Assembly (NCBI GenBank): GCA_007130025.1 | Contig: SLTF01000360.1 | Coordinates: forward strand, 1 to 23,870 | Source: Spirochaetales bacterium | Lineage (GTDB): Bacteria; Spirochaetota; Spirochaetia; DSM-27196; PWMO01 | Direction of reading: 5' to 3' | Length of the DNA: 23,870 nt | In this document: positions 1 to 7,190 of the stretch, piece by piece | Layout of the letters: every line of letters begins with the position of its first letter | How positions within the stretch are numbered: the stretch's first letter is position 1 | Program-made: the position numbers and the translations under genes | The notes under the pieces: generated by a model | The model's input: only the letters and a program-made list of their open reading frames with translations | Database searches by the model: none | Told to the model about the DNA's origin: nothing

Positions 1-1
1 G

Positions 2-97
2 CCGCCGCTTGAGACAGACCGCCAAGCGTGGCTGAGGCAGATAGTCACACCGCTGGGCAAGGAGCACGAGTATCTGCCGAAGTTCGCCCTGGCGTGA
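2..97 (+). CDS. Possible 3' end of a gene entering from the left edge
   Basis: Reading frame 2 of the + strand is open from the window edge to a TGA at 95-97 and gives 31 residues, including the segments RQAWLRQIVTPLGKEHEY and LPKFALA. The other two + frames close within about 35 bases. I do not recognise a family in so short a tail, and a chance open frame in GC-rich DNA is possible. If real, it converges on the PrcB-domain gene with a gap of 77 bases in which I see no clear terminator hairpin. Confidence 0.2.
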   Translation, partial: PPLETDRQAWLRQIVTPLGKEHEYLPKFALA

Positions 98-174
98 TCG
101 CAGCAGGTAGGCCGGTGATTATGGGATGTGCCGTCGTTTCACCAAGCTTTGAGGCAGTTATCAACGGACCGCCC

Positions 175-660
175 TCACCGACAGCCGCGGAACTCCACGC
201 GAACGAAAGCGGCGTGACCGTCGGCAAGATCAACGGCAACCAGATGGTACGGCGACGTCAGCACCATGGTTACGAAGGCATCGGCGGCGGGCACCCTCTT
301 GGAGACCAGCACCGTCAGCTGATCGCCACGATCTACCACTCGATCGATGGAAATCGAGTGTCCCCCACTCGGCTGTTGCCCCTGAAACGACGCCAGCACA
401 AGCTGGCGGGAAAAGTCGACGCCCGGCAACGGGCGCTCAGCCGAACCGGCCTGGTGAATCCGATGCCACAGCTCCGCAAACTCCGCCTGACTCCGAACCA
501 CCACACACCCGGCCTCCTGAATCGCGGCGTAATCACCGCGGTCGAGCGAACGGAAGGCCAACTCGGTGCCGGAAGCTGCAAACGTTGTGCACGCGCCGAG
601 CAACACCGTTGCCACCACGACCAGCGCACGGGTTTTCGGAACGCGGCGTTCCCATCTCAC
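175..660 (-). CDS. PrcB-domain lipoprotein, probable protease-complex subunit
   Basis: A protein of about 161 residues. I chose the GTG start at 660 because an AAGGAG sits 7 nt upstream; an in-frame ATG at 681 has a poorer site. The N-terminus is basic (RRVPKTR), followed by a hydrophobic stretch ending in LLGAC, a good lipobox with Cys24, so it is probably lipid-anchored outside the inner membrane. The second half matches the PrcB C-terminal domain: a GQQPSGGHSI loop (about residues 90-100) followed by the AFVTMVLTSPYH segment. In Treponema denticola, PrcB is a small lipoprotein that binds and stabilises the subtilisin-like protease dentilisin (PrtP). Here the gene lies 25 nt behind an S8 protease gene on the same strand, so the two are probably co-transcribed and their products may associate. 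The domain assignment is from remembered family patterns. The partnership is inference. Confidence 0.8.
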   Translation of the reverse strand: MRWERRVPKTRALVVVATVLLGACTTFAASGTELAFRSLDRGDYAAIQEAGCVVVRSQAEFAELWHRIHQAGSAERPLPGVDFSRQLVLASFQGQQPSGGHSISIDRVVDRGDQLTVLVSKRVPAADAFVTMVLTSPYHLVAVDLADGHAAFVRVEFRGCR

Positions 661-685
661 CCACAGACTCCTTCTCGGCATTCGA

Positions 686-2089
686 TCACCACACCGCACG
701 GTAGACGTAGTTGGGCTGAGAAAACTGCACCCCGATAACACCGGCCAGCTGTTGCAGCGCGTCGATCACGGATTGCCCTGCCAGCAGCTCAACCACGGCG
801 GTATCCGTTCCTACCGCACGAACCGTGGCAGGCCCGACGCGATCCGCGACTGCATCGGCAAACGCCTGGAGCTGCTCGGGGTCCGCGGAGTCCGTCCCAT
901 CTGCAAAACGAACGATCAGGGTTGTCGTGTCGATCTCCGCTTCAGGCGGCGGGAGCTGGGCCCCGGATAGCTCGGCGACATTGATGCGCACCCCACCCGA
1001 GCCGCCACCGGGCTCCTGCCCCATGGGAGCTCGCGGAATTCTTCGCCGCAGATTGACGAGGTACTCAAGCGCCGCCTGCGCGTCCACCAGCCCATGCCCG
1101 TAGTACTTGTCCCACCCCGACGCCCCCAGATCCCGCGCGGTCGCCCGCAGAATCGAGTACACCGCCGCCTGATTCAACCCCGGCTCCACCGCATAGAGCA
1201 GCGCCGCCACCCCCGCGACGTGTGGCGTGGCCATGGAGGTGCCGGGGGCTTCGGCATAAGAAGTATCACCGACAGTACTAAGCACCCAGCTTCCCGGCGC
1301 AACAAAGTCGAGTCCAGTTCCAAAATGCGAAAACGACGACCGCTCAGCCGATCGATCAATCGACCCCACAGCGATTGTATTATCGAAGTAGGCTGGCACA
1401 ATCATTCCCTCGCGCCCGTCATTACCCGCCGCCGCCACCACCGTTATACCTCCGGCTACTGCTCGCTCGATTGCGGCATATAGACCTGCATCGGGGCTAC
1501 CACCTCCGAGACTCAAATTAATCACGCTCACCGGGCGGTTCGTGGCACCGTGAACGAAAGCCGCCGCGTGGTCGATAGCCGCAATAACGTCGTCAGTGAA
1601 ACCACTTCCGTTGTCGCGCAAAGCACGAATTGATAACACGTCAACATATCGCGATCCGACGCTTTCGATTCCAAAATCACGGTAGTCCTGCGGCTCAGCA
1701 ACGATCGTGCCGGTCACGTGAGTTCCATGTTCACGTCCCAGACCATTTCCGTTGGGGCCACCGCTTGGAGCGATGTCGTAGCGGTCGACGATCTTTCCCG
1801 TGAGATCGTGGTGCTCACTCACTTGGGTGTCAATGACCGCCACGATTGTCCGTTCCTCGGTCTGAAATACCGGGACCGTGTCGGCAACGATAGCCCACGC
1901 ACCGGGGGCGTTGATCATCTCCATGTTCCACTGCAGGTCGCTGTCAAAGCCGGCTGGTCGAATTGCAGACGGCCCAACGTAGCGCGAGAACTCGATGAAC
2001 GTCGGGTTGGTGCAGAGGGTGAGCGAGAGGGCGGCGAGAACCGCGGTGATCGCGAGGAAGAGACGTTTGGCGCGAGGTGCGATGATCAC
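686..2089 (-). CDS. Subtilisin-family (S8) serine protease, lipoprotein, with C-terminal prodomain-like segment
   Basis: An exported protease of about 467 residues. The triad is visible: Asp87 in VAVIDTQ (DTQ in place of the usual DTG), His121 in HGTHVTG and Ser285 in GTSMATPHVAG, with the oxyanion Asn223 in AAAGND. The N-terminus has a basic patch, a hydrophobic run and LSLTLC with Cys26, a loose lipobox of the kind spirochaetes tolerate. The start is uncertain. ATG codons at 2125 and 2113 extend the frame, but they lack good ribosome binding sites and would lie on a promoter-like pair ending just before the GTG at 2089, which gives the better signal peptide. No prodomain precedes the catalytic domain. 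Instead, residues 388-467 look like an S8 propeptide, ending in SQPNYVYRAVW. A Gly/Pro-rich linker (about residues 350-375) separates the two. The PrcB-like gene follows immediately. Confidence 0.88.
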   Translation of the reverse strand: MIIAPRAKRLFLAITAVLAALSLTLCTNPTFIEFSRYVGPSAIRPAGFDSDLQWNMEMINAPGAWAIVADTVPVFQTEERTIVAVIDTQVSEHHDLTGKIVDRYDIAPSGGPNGNGLGREHGTHVTGTIVAEPQDYRDFGIESVGSRYVDVLSIRALRDNGSGFTDDVIAAIDHAAAFVHGATNRPVSVINLSLGGGSPDAGLYAAIERAVAGGITVVAAAGNDGREGMIVPAYFDNTIAVGSIDRSAERSSFSHFGTGLDFVAPGSWVLSTVGDTSYAEAPGTSMATPHVAGVAALLYAVEPGLNQAAVYSILRATARDLGASGWDKYYGHGLVDAQAALEYLVNLRRRIPRAPMGQEPGGGSGGVRINVAELSGAQLPPPEAEIDTTTLIVRFADGTDSADPEQLQAFADAVADRVGPATVRAVGTDTAVVELLAGQSVIDALQQLAGVIGVQFSQPNYVYRAVW

Positions 2090-2095
2090 ACCCTT

Positions 2096-2124
2096 AATAT
2101 AGCAATGCCGCATCGATTTTTCCA
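2096..2124 (-). promoter_or_regulatory. Promoter-like element for the S8 protease gene
   Basis: On the - strand, TGGAAA (2119-2124) and TATATT (2096-2101) are separated by 17 nt, matching 4/6 and 5/6 of the sigma-70 consensus. Only 6 nt separate the -10 from the GTG at 2087-2089, so a transcript from here would be leaderless or nearly so. This is inference from sequence only. Confidence 0.35.
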
Positions 2125-2184
2125 TGGAGACGCAAGCACCGGGCCATTTGGAGCCGTATTAACAGATAGGAGGGCAAAGGGATT

Positions 2185-3276
2185 GTGACCACCCCACGGC
2201 AACACCACGACACCGCATGGAAGGACGTCGTTACCCGCCACCTCTTTGCGTTTCTGGAGTTCTACTTCCCGTCGGTTTTGCGGGAGATCGACACCGTAAC
2301 CCCACCCCGTTTCCTCGATAAGGAGCTATCGCGCATCATTCGAACCCAGAGCATCCCGGATCGATACGCCGACCTCCTGGTTGAGGTGCGCCGCGCGACA
2401 GGTTCCTCGCGGATGGTCTGCCACGTGGAGGTTCAGGGCTCACCGGTGGCCGACTTCGAGCATCGTCTCTTTCAGTACGCCTATCGAATCTACGACAAGG
2501 TCGGTGTCTTTCCCCTCACGCTCGTTGTGCTCACTGACCCTCGAACGCACTTTCGGGTACAGCCCTTTCGCGCGGGCGTTCCCGGAGCAGAATTGAGACT
2601 GGAATTTTTGAGCGTGAAGTTGTTAGATTATCACAAGAGCGGGGAAGACCTGTGGCAGATGCAAACGCTGTTTTCCGCGGTCACTGCTATACACCTTGCG
2701 GTTCAGCGGACAGACGGGGAAGTGCGGGGTCTGCAATCCGATGGGCGCGCTTTGCGGTGGTTCCAAACCAAGCTCGACCTCATGCGTCGGATCGTTCGTG
2801 CCGGCTTTGACGCAGCGTGCAGTGCCGATCTGCTCGCGTTTCTGGACTGGCTGATCGCACTGCCGCCGGATCTTGATGCGGCGCTATTACAGGAAACCCG
2901 GACAGAACTGGGGGAGGAAACGATGCCCTACGTAACCAGTTGGGAACGAATCGCGACGAAGCGCGGGTATTCTGCCGGACAGGCGGCAGGTCGCGAGCAC
3001 GGCCTCGCGGAAGGTCACGCGGAAGGTCACGCGGAAGGCCTCGCGGAAGGCGAAGCGCAGGGCCGAGCGGCCGGCGAGTTGACTGCGAGACGGGATATCC
3101 TGCTTCGACTGCTTGAGCGCCGATTCGTCGTTACGGCGGACCAACACGCTGCGGTCTCCGCGTGCCGCGACTGCGATCTTCTCACCACCGCAATTGATCG
3201 GGTGGTGGATGCCTCCTCCGCGACGGAAGTACTCGCCTGCCTGCGCGCTCCTTCGGCAAATCCCGACGAAGCTTAG
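2185..3276 (+). CDS. Rpn family (PD-(D/E)XK) nuclease-like protein
   Basis: A protein of 363 residues with a GTG start at 2185 and an AGGAGG about 12 nt upstream (2167-2172). The N-terminal part (about 10-150) fits the Rpn/YhgA-like 'recombination-promoting nuclease' family: HDTAWKDVV at the start, then Asp63 in DRYADLLVEV and the HVEVQ strand with Glu82 and Gln84, followed by the helix FEHRLFQYAYRIYDK. In this family the active site is D-(x)n-E-x-K/Q, so the visible residues are compatible with metal-dependent DNA cleavage. The C-terminal part carries an alanine/glycine/glutamate tetrapeptide repeat (about 273-290) and a helical tail. These proteins are widespread, often mobile, and multi-copy in some genomes; their cellular role is debated. 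The stop codon overlaps the stop of the OmpA-family gene on the other strand by 3 nt. Confidence 0.82.
   Translation: MTTPRQHHDTAWKDVVTRHLFAFLEFYFPSVLREIDTVTPPRFLDKELSRIIRTQSIPDRYADLLVEVRRATGSSRMVCHVEVQGSPVADFEHRLFQYAYRIYDKVGVFPLTLVVLTDPRTHFRVQPFRAGVPGAELRLEFLSVKLLDYHKSGEDLWQMQTLFSAVTAIHLAVQRTDGEVRGLQSDGRALRWFQTKLDLMRRIVRAGFDAACSADLLAFLDWLIALPPDLDAALLQETRTELGEETMPYVTSWERIATKRGYSAGQAAGREHGLAEGHAEGHAEGLAEGEAQGRAAGELTARRDILLRLLERRFVVTADQHAAVSACRDCDLLTTAIDRVVDASSATEVLACLRAPSANPDEA
3004..3051 (+). repeat. Four 12-bp in-frame tandem units in the Rpn-like gene
   Basis: Four copies of a 12-bp unit (consensus cwcgcggaaggy) encode successive L/H-A-E-G tetrapeptides. Imperfect flanking units (reh-gl, eaqg, raag) extend the pattern at protein level. 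Repeats of this kind are common at this place in the family and can change copy number by slippage without breaking the frame. Confidence 0.85.
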
Positions 3277-4481
3277 TTCTCCAGAATCGTGATCTCAACC
3301 CGCCGGTTGAGCGCGCGCCCCGCTTCGGTGTCGTTGGGAGCGACGGGGCGCGTTGCGCCAAAGCCCTGAAACATCATGCGGTCTCGTGCTCGAACACCGA
3401 GCTGAAGCAGGAAATCGCCGACGGCCGCTGCGCGCTGCTCGGAGAGCAGCCGGCGACCGGCCTCGGTACCCGCGAGTGCGGTATGTCCGCTGACGAGGAG
3501 ATCTCGGTCTGGGAATCGGCTCAGGATTACGGCGAGTCGGCGGAGTTTCTCCTGCTCGGACGCGACGAGCACTGCGGAGTCGGGCGGGAACTGGATGTTA
3601 TCCAGAGTGATGGTCACGCCGAGGTCATCCTCGCGGACGCGCGTATCGCGGATGCCGCTCTCTTCGATTTCGCGTGCAATCTGATCGCGGATGCGTTCGC
3701 GGTCGAGCGGGCTCGCCTCAATGGACTCCGCCGTCGCGCTTCCTTCAAACTGCACGGTCTGTCCGTTCGAGAGCGAGAGGATGATCTGATACTCCTCCTC
3801 GTACGCCTTGGGTCGACCGAAGTCGCGGTCCCAGTACATCACCTGGTTTGAGAAACCCGAGATGCGAATGGGATAGAGTGCTGCGCGGTAGCGTCTGCCC
3901 GGCACGTGCGAAATGCGGTATTGGACGGAAAAGGCCGGCCACATCTGCCCGCCCCACTCGCGTTCTCCAAGAAAGATATAGTTCACGTTGATCGGGAAGT
4001 GAAATGCGTCGGGAATCCCGTAGCCCTCGCGCAGGTCGTGTACTTCGCTGCCGCGGTGGGTCCAGCTGTCGCCCGGGGAGAGCGCTCGGTCGGGAAAGAC
4101 CGGAACGTCGCGTACCACCGGAACGAAGTAATGCGGTTCGATCTCGTAGATGCCGCGTTCATCGCGCCAGAATCGCGATTCGTACTCGCGGTCAAACTGG
4201 TGTGTTGCGTAGAGCCCGGTGGACTCGGCGGAGTGCTGGTAGCGGACGAAGAACCGTCCGCGGGTGCCGCCCACCTCCTCCACGGTGATGGAGATTCGAT
4301 TGAGCATCTCCGCACGGTGCGAAAAGATCCCGTCAACGGTGACGGTCTGGTCCACCTGAGAGAGAATACGGTACTGTTCGCCGGCACGATAACGAAATCG
4401 GAATACTTCCTGCGCGTGAATGTGCGGCACAACAAACAGAATTGCCAGCAGCGCAACCGGCAAGACACAGAGCTTTCGCAT
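3273..4481 (-). CDS. OmpA-family protein with N-terminal unknown domain
   Basis: A protein of 402 residues. The ATG at 4481 is preceded by AGGGGGAG at a 3-4 nt spacing, and the frame upstream of it (to 5195) is only the antisense shadow of the next gene. A signal peptide is clear: MRKL, a hydrophobic core, then HIHA before QEVF. Residues 26 to about 275 are beta-rich and unassigned. Residues about 283-402 are an OmpA C-terminal domain: NIQFPPDSA, a long amphipathic helix, VSGHTALAGTEAGRRLLSEQ and the closing NRRVEITI. This domain binds the meso-diamino acid (or its ornithine equivalent) of peptidoglycan, so the protein probably sits in the periplasm or outer membrane tethered to the wall. A weak -10 (TATACA on the - strand, 4523-4528) lies upstream. 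Confidence 0.87.
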   Translation of the reverse strand: MRKLCVLPVALLAILFVVPHIHAQEVFRFRYRAGEQYRILSQVDQTVTVDGIFSHRAEMLNRISITVEEVGGTRGRFFVRYQHSAESTGLYATHQFDREYESRFWRDERGIYEIEPHYFVPVVRDVPVFPDRALSPGDSWTHRGSEVHDLREGYGIPDAFHFPINVNYIFLGEREWGGQMWPAFSVQYRISHVPGRRYRAALYPIRISGFSNQVMYWDRDFGRPKAYEEEYQIILSLSNGQTVQFEGSATAESIEASPLDRERIRDQIAREIEESGIRDTRVREDDLGVTITLDNIQFPPDSAVLVASEQEKLRRLAVILSRFPDRDLLVSGHTALAGTEAGRRLLSEQRAAAVGDFLLQLGVRARDRMMFQGFGATRPVAPNDTEAGRALNRRVEITILEN

Positions 4482-4584
4482 AGTCTCCCCCTGATCTCTT
4501 TTCGGCACGCTCACGCGTACGCTGTATACCATATCGCGCATTCGGTCTACTTTCTGCGCGATCCGGACCGAAATTCGGGGTTGA

Positions 4585-4613
4585 TTGACAAACCGTGGGG
4601 CAATCGATAGTGT
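4585..4613 (+). promoter_or_regulatory. Sigma-70-like promoter of the DbpA-domain gene
   Basis: A perfect TTGACA (4585-4590), a 17-nt spacer and TAGTGT (4608-4613). The expected start of transcription near 4620 leaves a leader of about 33 nt that contains an AGGA 6 nt before the GTG start at 4653. The region is the 171-bp divergent gap between this gene and the OmpA-family gene. Confidence 0.55.
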
Positions 4614-4652
4614 CGTTGCAGGATAGAGTATCAAGAGCGTGCAGGACAGCGT

Positions 4653-5924
4653 GTGACACCAGTTCAGAATAGAGACGATGTGCTCGCCCATGTTCATAAA
4701 CTCAACAAAAAGCGAGTGCAGCACGAGCTTGGTCCCTCGCTCGGCAGCCTCTGTCCAATGATTCTCCAGGGGAGAGACTTTCTGGTGGAGACCGGTACGG
4801 TCGACGACGAAAGCTTGCTCATTCCCCCTTTGCTTCGAGTCCGAAAACCAAACCTTGGGGTACAGGCCCTGATCGTCAGAGAACGCCCCGAGGACGTCGA
4901 GCGTACCGGTCTGCTGTTGCAGAAGGTCCTCGATCGGCGTACCTCTCGCAAGCGCCCGTTTGTGGTTGTGCAGCTTGGTATCGCCGACACCGCGCGCAAA
5001 GAGACCGATATCATGTCGCGAAAACCTGATATCATTGTCTCCACCGCTGCGCGGGTCATCGATCATCTTCGACGCGACAACCTGCAGCTTCACGCAGTGC
5101 GCACCCTCGTCATTGAGGAGCCGGGGGTGGAAGGCGCCGAGGGATTCAACGCGGACATCGAGTTCATCTGTTCGAAACTGCAGGGAAACCCGCACCGATC
5201 AGTATTCGTTGCGGAGCTGCATGAATACGCGGGCCAACTGGCGTCGGTTCTGCGTAGGCCGGTGACCGTCCCGTTGACAACATGGACCCGGAATCGATCA
5301 GCAAAAGGGGGAGAGAGCGGATCCCACACCGAGCAGCAGGAGAGCACTACCATGGGTAAGAATCCGTTCACGCAGGTCCGAAAGGACCCCGCACTCAAGA
5401 ACCAGATCAAGGACATTCTCAAGGCGATTCACGAGGACGAGGATCCCGAGGAACTGAATGCGTATCGCGCGGTCATTAATGCGAACGTCTCGATCTTCAC
5501 GCGCGGCTACTTCGCAGCGTATCTGCTGAAACAGGCCACCGGTGGAAACACCCAACCCCGACGGCAGCGGTCACAGGCGGGGAGCGGCCGGGGCCCGAAA
5601 GAGTCGCGATCGCAACGGTCTGAGCAGCGTGAGCAGCGTGAGCAGCGGTCCGAGCAGGCCCCTTCGGAAGCATCGGACGGGCCAACCAGCTCCATCTTCG
5701 TCAGCATTGGGAAAAACCGAAAAGTCTACCCCAAGGATCTGATCCAGCTGTTTTGCGGGGTTGACGGCCTGTCGGCTGAGGACGTTGGGCAGATCAAGAT
5801 TCTGGACAACTACTCCTTCGTCGAAGTCGCAACCGACAAGAGCGATACGGCAATCGAGACGCTCAATAACAGTGACTTCCGCGGAAAGAAGATCACCGTG
5901 AACTACGCTCGAAAAAAAGACTGA
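4653..5924 (+). CDS. Degenerate DEAD-box (pseudo-helicase) protein with DbpA RNA-binding domain
   Basis: A protein of 423 residues with a GTG start and an AGGA 6 nt upstream. Residues about 10-215 align by pattern with the first RecA-like domain of DEAD-box helicases: ILQGRDFLVETG before motif I, PDIIVSTAARVIDHL at motif Ib, LVIEEP at motif II. Yet motif I reads TGTVDD instead of TGTGKT, DEAD is EEPG (155-158), TPGR is TAAR and SAT is AEL, so ATP binding and hydrolysis are unlikely. The second RecA domain is absent. A helical segment (about 235-295), an Arg/Gln/Ser-rich disordered linker (about 298-345) and a DbpA-type RRM (about 347-422, from SIFVSIGKNRKVYP to KITVNYARKKD) follow. In E. coli DbpA this last domain binds 23S rRNA hairpin 92. 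A role in ribosome assembly or RNA binding without ATPase activity is inference. An in-frame ATG at 5352 with a good ribosome binding site could give a shorter product. Confidence 0.82.
   Translation: MTPVQNRDDVLAHVHKLNKKRVQHELGPSLGSLCPMILQGRDFLVETGTVDDESLLIPPLLRVRKPNLGVQALIVRERPEDVERTGLLLQKVLDRRTSRKRPFVVVQLGIADTARKETDIMSRKPDIIVSTAARVIDHLRRDNLQLHAVRTLVIEEPGVEGAEGFNADIEFICSKLQGNPHRSVFVAELHEYAGQLASVLRRPVTVPLTTWTRNRSAKGGESGSHTEQQESTTMGKNPFTQVRKDPALKNQIKDILKAIHEDEDPEELNAYRAVINANVSIFTRGYFAAYLLKQATGGNTQPRRQRSQAGSGRGPKESRSQRSEQREQREQRSEQAPSEASDGPTSSIFVSIGKNRKVYPKDLIQLFCGVDGLSAEDVGQIKILDNYSFVEVATDKSDTAIETLNNSDFRGKKITVNYARKKD
5622..5648 (+). repeat. Three 9-bp in-frame tandem units in the DbpA-domain gene linker
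   Basis: GAGCAGCGT occurs twice and is followed by GAGCAGCGG, encoding E-Q-R three times within the basic, glutamine-rich linker. A further GAGCAG follows at 5652. Such units are prone to slippage, and changes in multiples of three bases would alter only linker length. Confidence 0.8.
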
Positions 5925-5931
5925 CCCTCAC

Positions 5932-5980
5932 CCGGCCGGCGATCGCAAAGTCGCGTACCGTGGTGCGATCGCGGAGCCGG
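5932..5980. terminator. Inverted repeat between convergent genes, possible two-way terminator
   Basis: A perfect 9-bp stem, gcgatcgca (5939-5947) with tgcgatcgc (5964-5972), extends through a small internal loop by ccggc (5932-5936) with gccgg (5976-5980); the apical loop is 16 nt. It lies between the stops of two converging genes, the usual place for a shared terminator. Neither side has a U-tract, so it may instead be a 3'-end stabiliser or a protein-binding palindrome. Confidence 0.4.
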
Positions 5981-5983
5981 TTC

Positions 5984-7141
5984 CTACCGTAGCAGCCAGT
6001 TCATCACCACCAGCGCCAGATAGAGGTTGAGCGCCAGACCGGCGCTGAATGCAACCGCAGCCAGCCGCTCGAGACTCCGGGCACGCCGATCGCATCGCCC
6101 GGAGACGATTGCGGGATCTCCCTGCACTACCAGGAACTCCGAAAGAGGATCACTGGGCCGAGTCAAAACTCCCTGCGCATCAATCATCCCAAATCCAACC
6201 ATTTGATCGCCAACTTGAGCTTGTGGAAGACTCGCGGATCGTAAACGGGCTCCAGCCGAGAGTAATTGCTGTGCTTCCTCCGGGGTCACCGGCCGCTGTT
6301 CGTACTGCTGCCCGTCACTCGCACCACCGCGGAGCGTGTCATCGAAGCGAAGCGGAAGACGCATCAGATCACGTTCTGCACGCAGCGATCGAGCCTGCTG
6401 CCACCATCGGCGGTAGACAAAGAACAGCGGCACTCCCGGAGGCATCAGCGGGAGCACCGGCATAAGGCTGCCGGCAACAGCGAGAATTGCCGACGAACGC
6501 AACCACGGAGAACCGATATACACCGAAGCGAGGATCAGAAGCGAGAGCGAGCCGGCGGCAAGCGAACCAGGCGTAAGCTGGTTCCAGTACTCGTTTCGGT
6601 GTCGCCCGCTCCAGATCGAACGTTCAAGAACGCTCTCGGGCGAACCGTCATAGATGAGCACGGTCAATGAGGTAGCTCCGTCGGAGCGAAAGACGGCGGT
6701 ACCGTTCTGTACGTAGAGTGGACCGCATACAAACATACGAGTACCCTCGGGGAGCGAGCCGACCTTAGCCCAGGGGACAATGGTTGGGGTATCGTCCGGA
6801 AGCTCGTTCTGATCCGTACCTGATGCGTAGAGACCGGGAGCCAGGTAATAGACGTGCTCGTCTGACATTCGCACCGCCAGGGAGATCTTCCCGTCGGTGA
6901 TCCAGAGGGTATCGTCGGCCTGAATGGCCTCGAGGGTACCAAAACAGCGGTACACACCGAGATAGCCGGCGGATGGATCGTTAGATCGAAGCTGCACGTA
7001 TCCCACGGACGGCCGAAGCGAAGCATCGATCATTCGTGCCCGGAACAGTCTCCAGCGCGCACGCACCACAAAGGCACCGATGCCGGGCACCACACCGTAG
7101 AAAACCAGAACTATGGCAGCGATAAATGCGATCCGTTCCAT
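5984..7141 (-). CDS. Multi-pass membrane protein of unknown function
   Basis: A protein of 385 residues that I do not recognise. It has a membrane segment at about 5-27, a soluble domain (about 30-185) rich in beta strands and containing two cysteines (CFG and FVCGP), a membrane hairpin at about 190-208 and 214-240, a second soluble domain (about 245-355) with a PVTPEEAQQLLSAGARL helix, and a last segment at 361-383. The arrangement of a soluble domain between single and paired helices is reminiscent of anchored envelope proteins, but no motif names a function. It is divergent from the metallohydrolase gene with a gap of about 50 bp, so the two may share a control region. It converges on the DbpA-domain gene. 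Confidence 0.75.
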   Translation of the reverse strand: MERIAFIAAIVLVFYGVVPGIGAFVVRARWRLFRARMIDASLRPSVGYVQLRSNDPSAGYLGVYRCFGTLEAIQADDTLWITDGKISLAVRMSDEHVYYLAPGLYASGTDQNELPDDTPTIVPWAKVGSLPEGTRMFVCGPLYVQNGTAVFRSDGATSLTVLIYDGSPESVLERSIWSGRHRNEYWNQLTPGSLAAGSLSLLILASVYIGSPWLRSSAILAVAGSLMPVLPLMPPGVPLFFVYRRWWQQARSLRAERDLMRLPLRFDDTLRGGASDGQQYEQRPVTPEEAQQLLSAGARLRSASLPQAQVGDQMVGFGMIDAQGVLTRPSDPLSEFLVVQGDPAIVSGRCDRRARSLERLAAVAFSAGLALNLYLALVVMNWLLR

Positions 7142-7150
7142 CGGTGTTTC

Positions 7151-7180
7151 TTGCTCTCTCTACGGTTGCGTTAGTATGTT
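7151..7180 (+). promoter_or_regulatory. Promoter-like element for the metallohydrolase gene
   Basis: TTGCTC (7151-7156), an 18-nt spacer and TATGTT (7175-7180). The ATG at 7191 lies 10 nt past the -10 and has no Shine-Dalgarno sequence, so a very short or absent leader is expected if this is the promoter. Confidence 0.3.
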
Positions 7181-7190
7181 TTACCGTACC

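Noticed and set aside
28..738. Open frame of 236 codons on the + strand
   Set aside because: It is the antisense of the PrcB-domain gene; composition is Arg/His/Pro-rich and no family is visible.
3004..3051. Tandem repeat considered as a CRISPR array or minisatellite
   Set aside because: Units are 12 bp without spacers and keep the reading frame of the Rpn-like gene, so they are coding repeats.
4482..5195. N-terminal extension of the OmpA-family frame on the - strand
   Set aside because: It is antisense to the DbpA-domain gene, lacks domain sense, and the ATG at 4481 has a strong ribosome binding site and a signal peptide directly after it.
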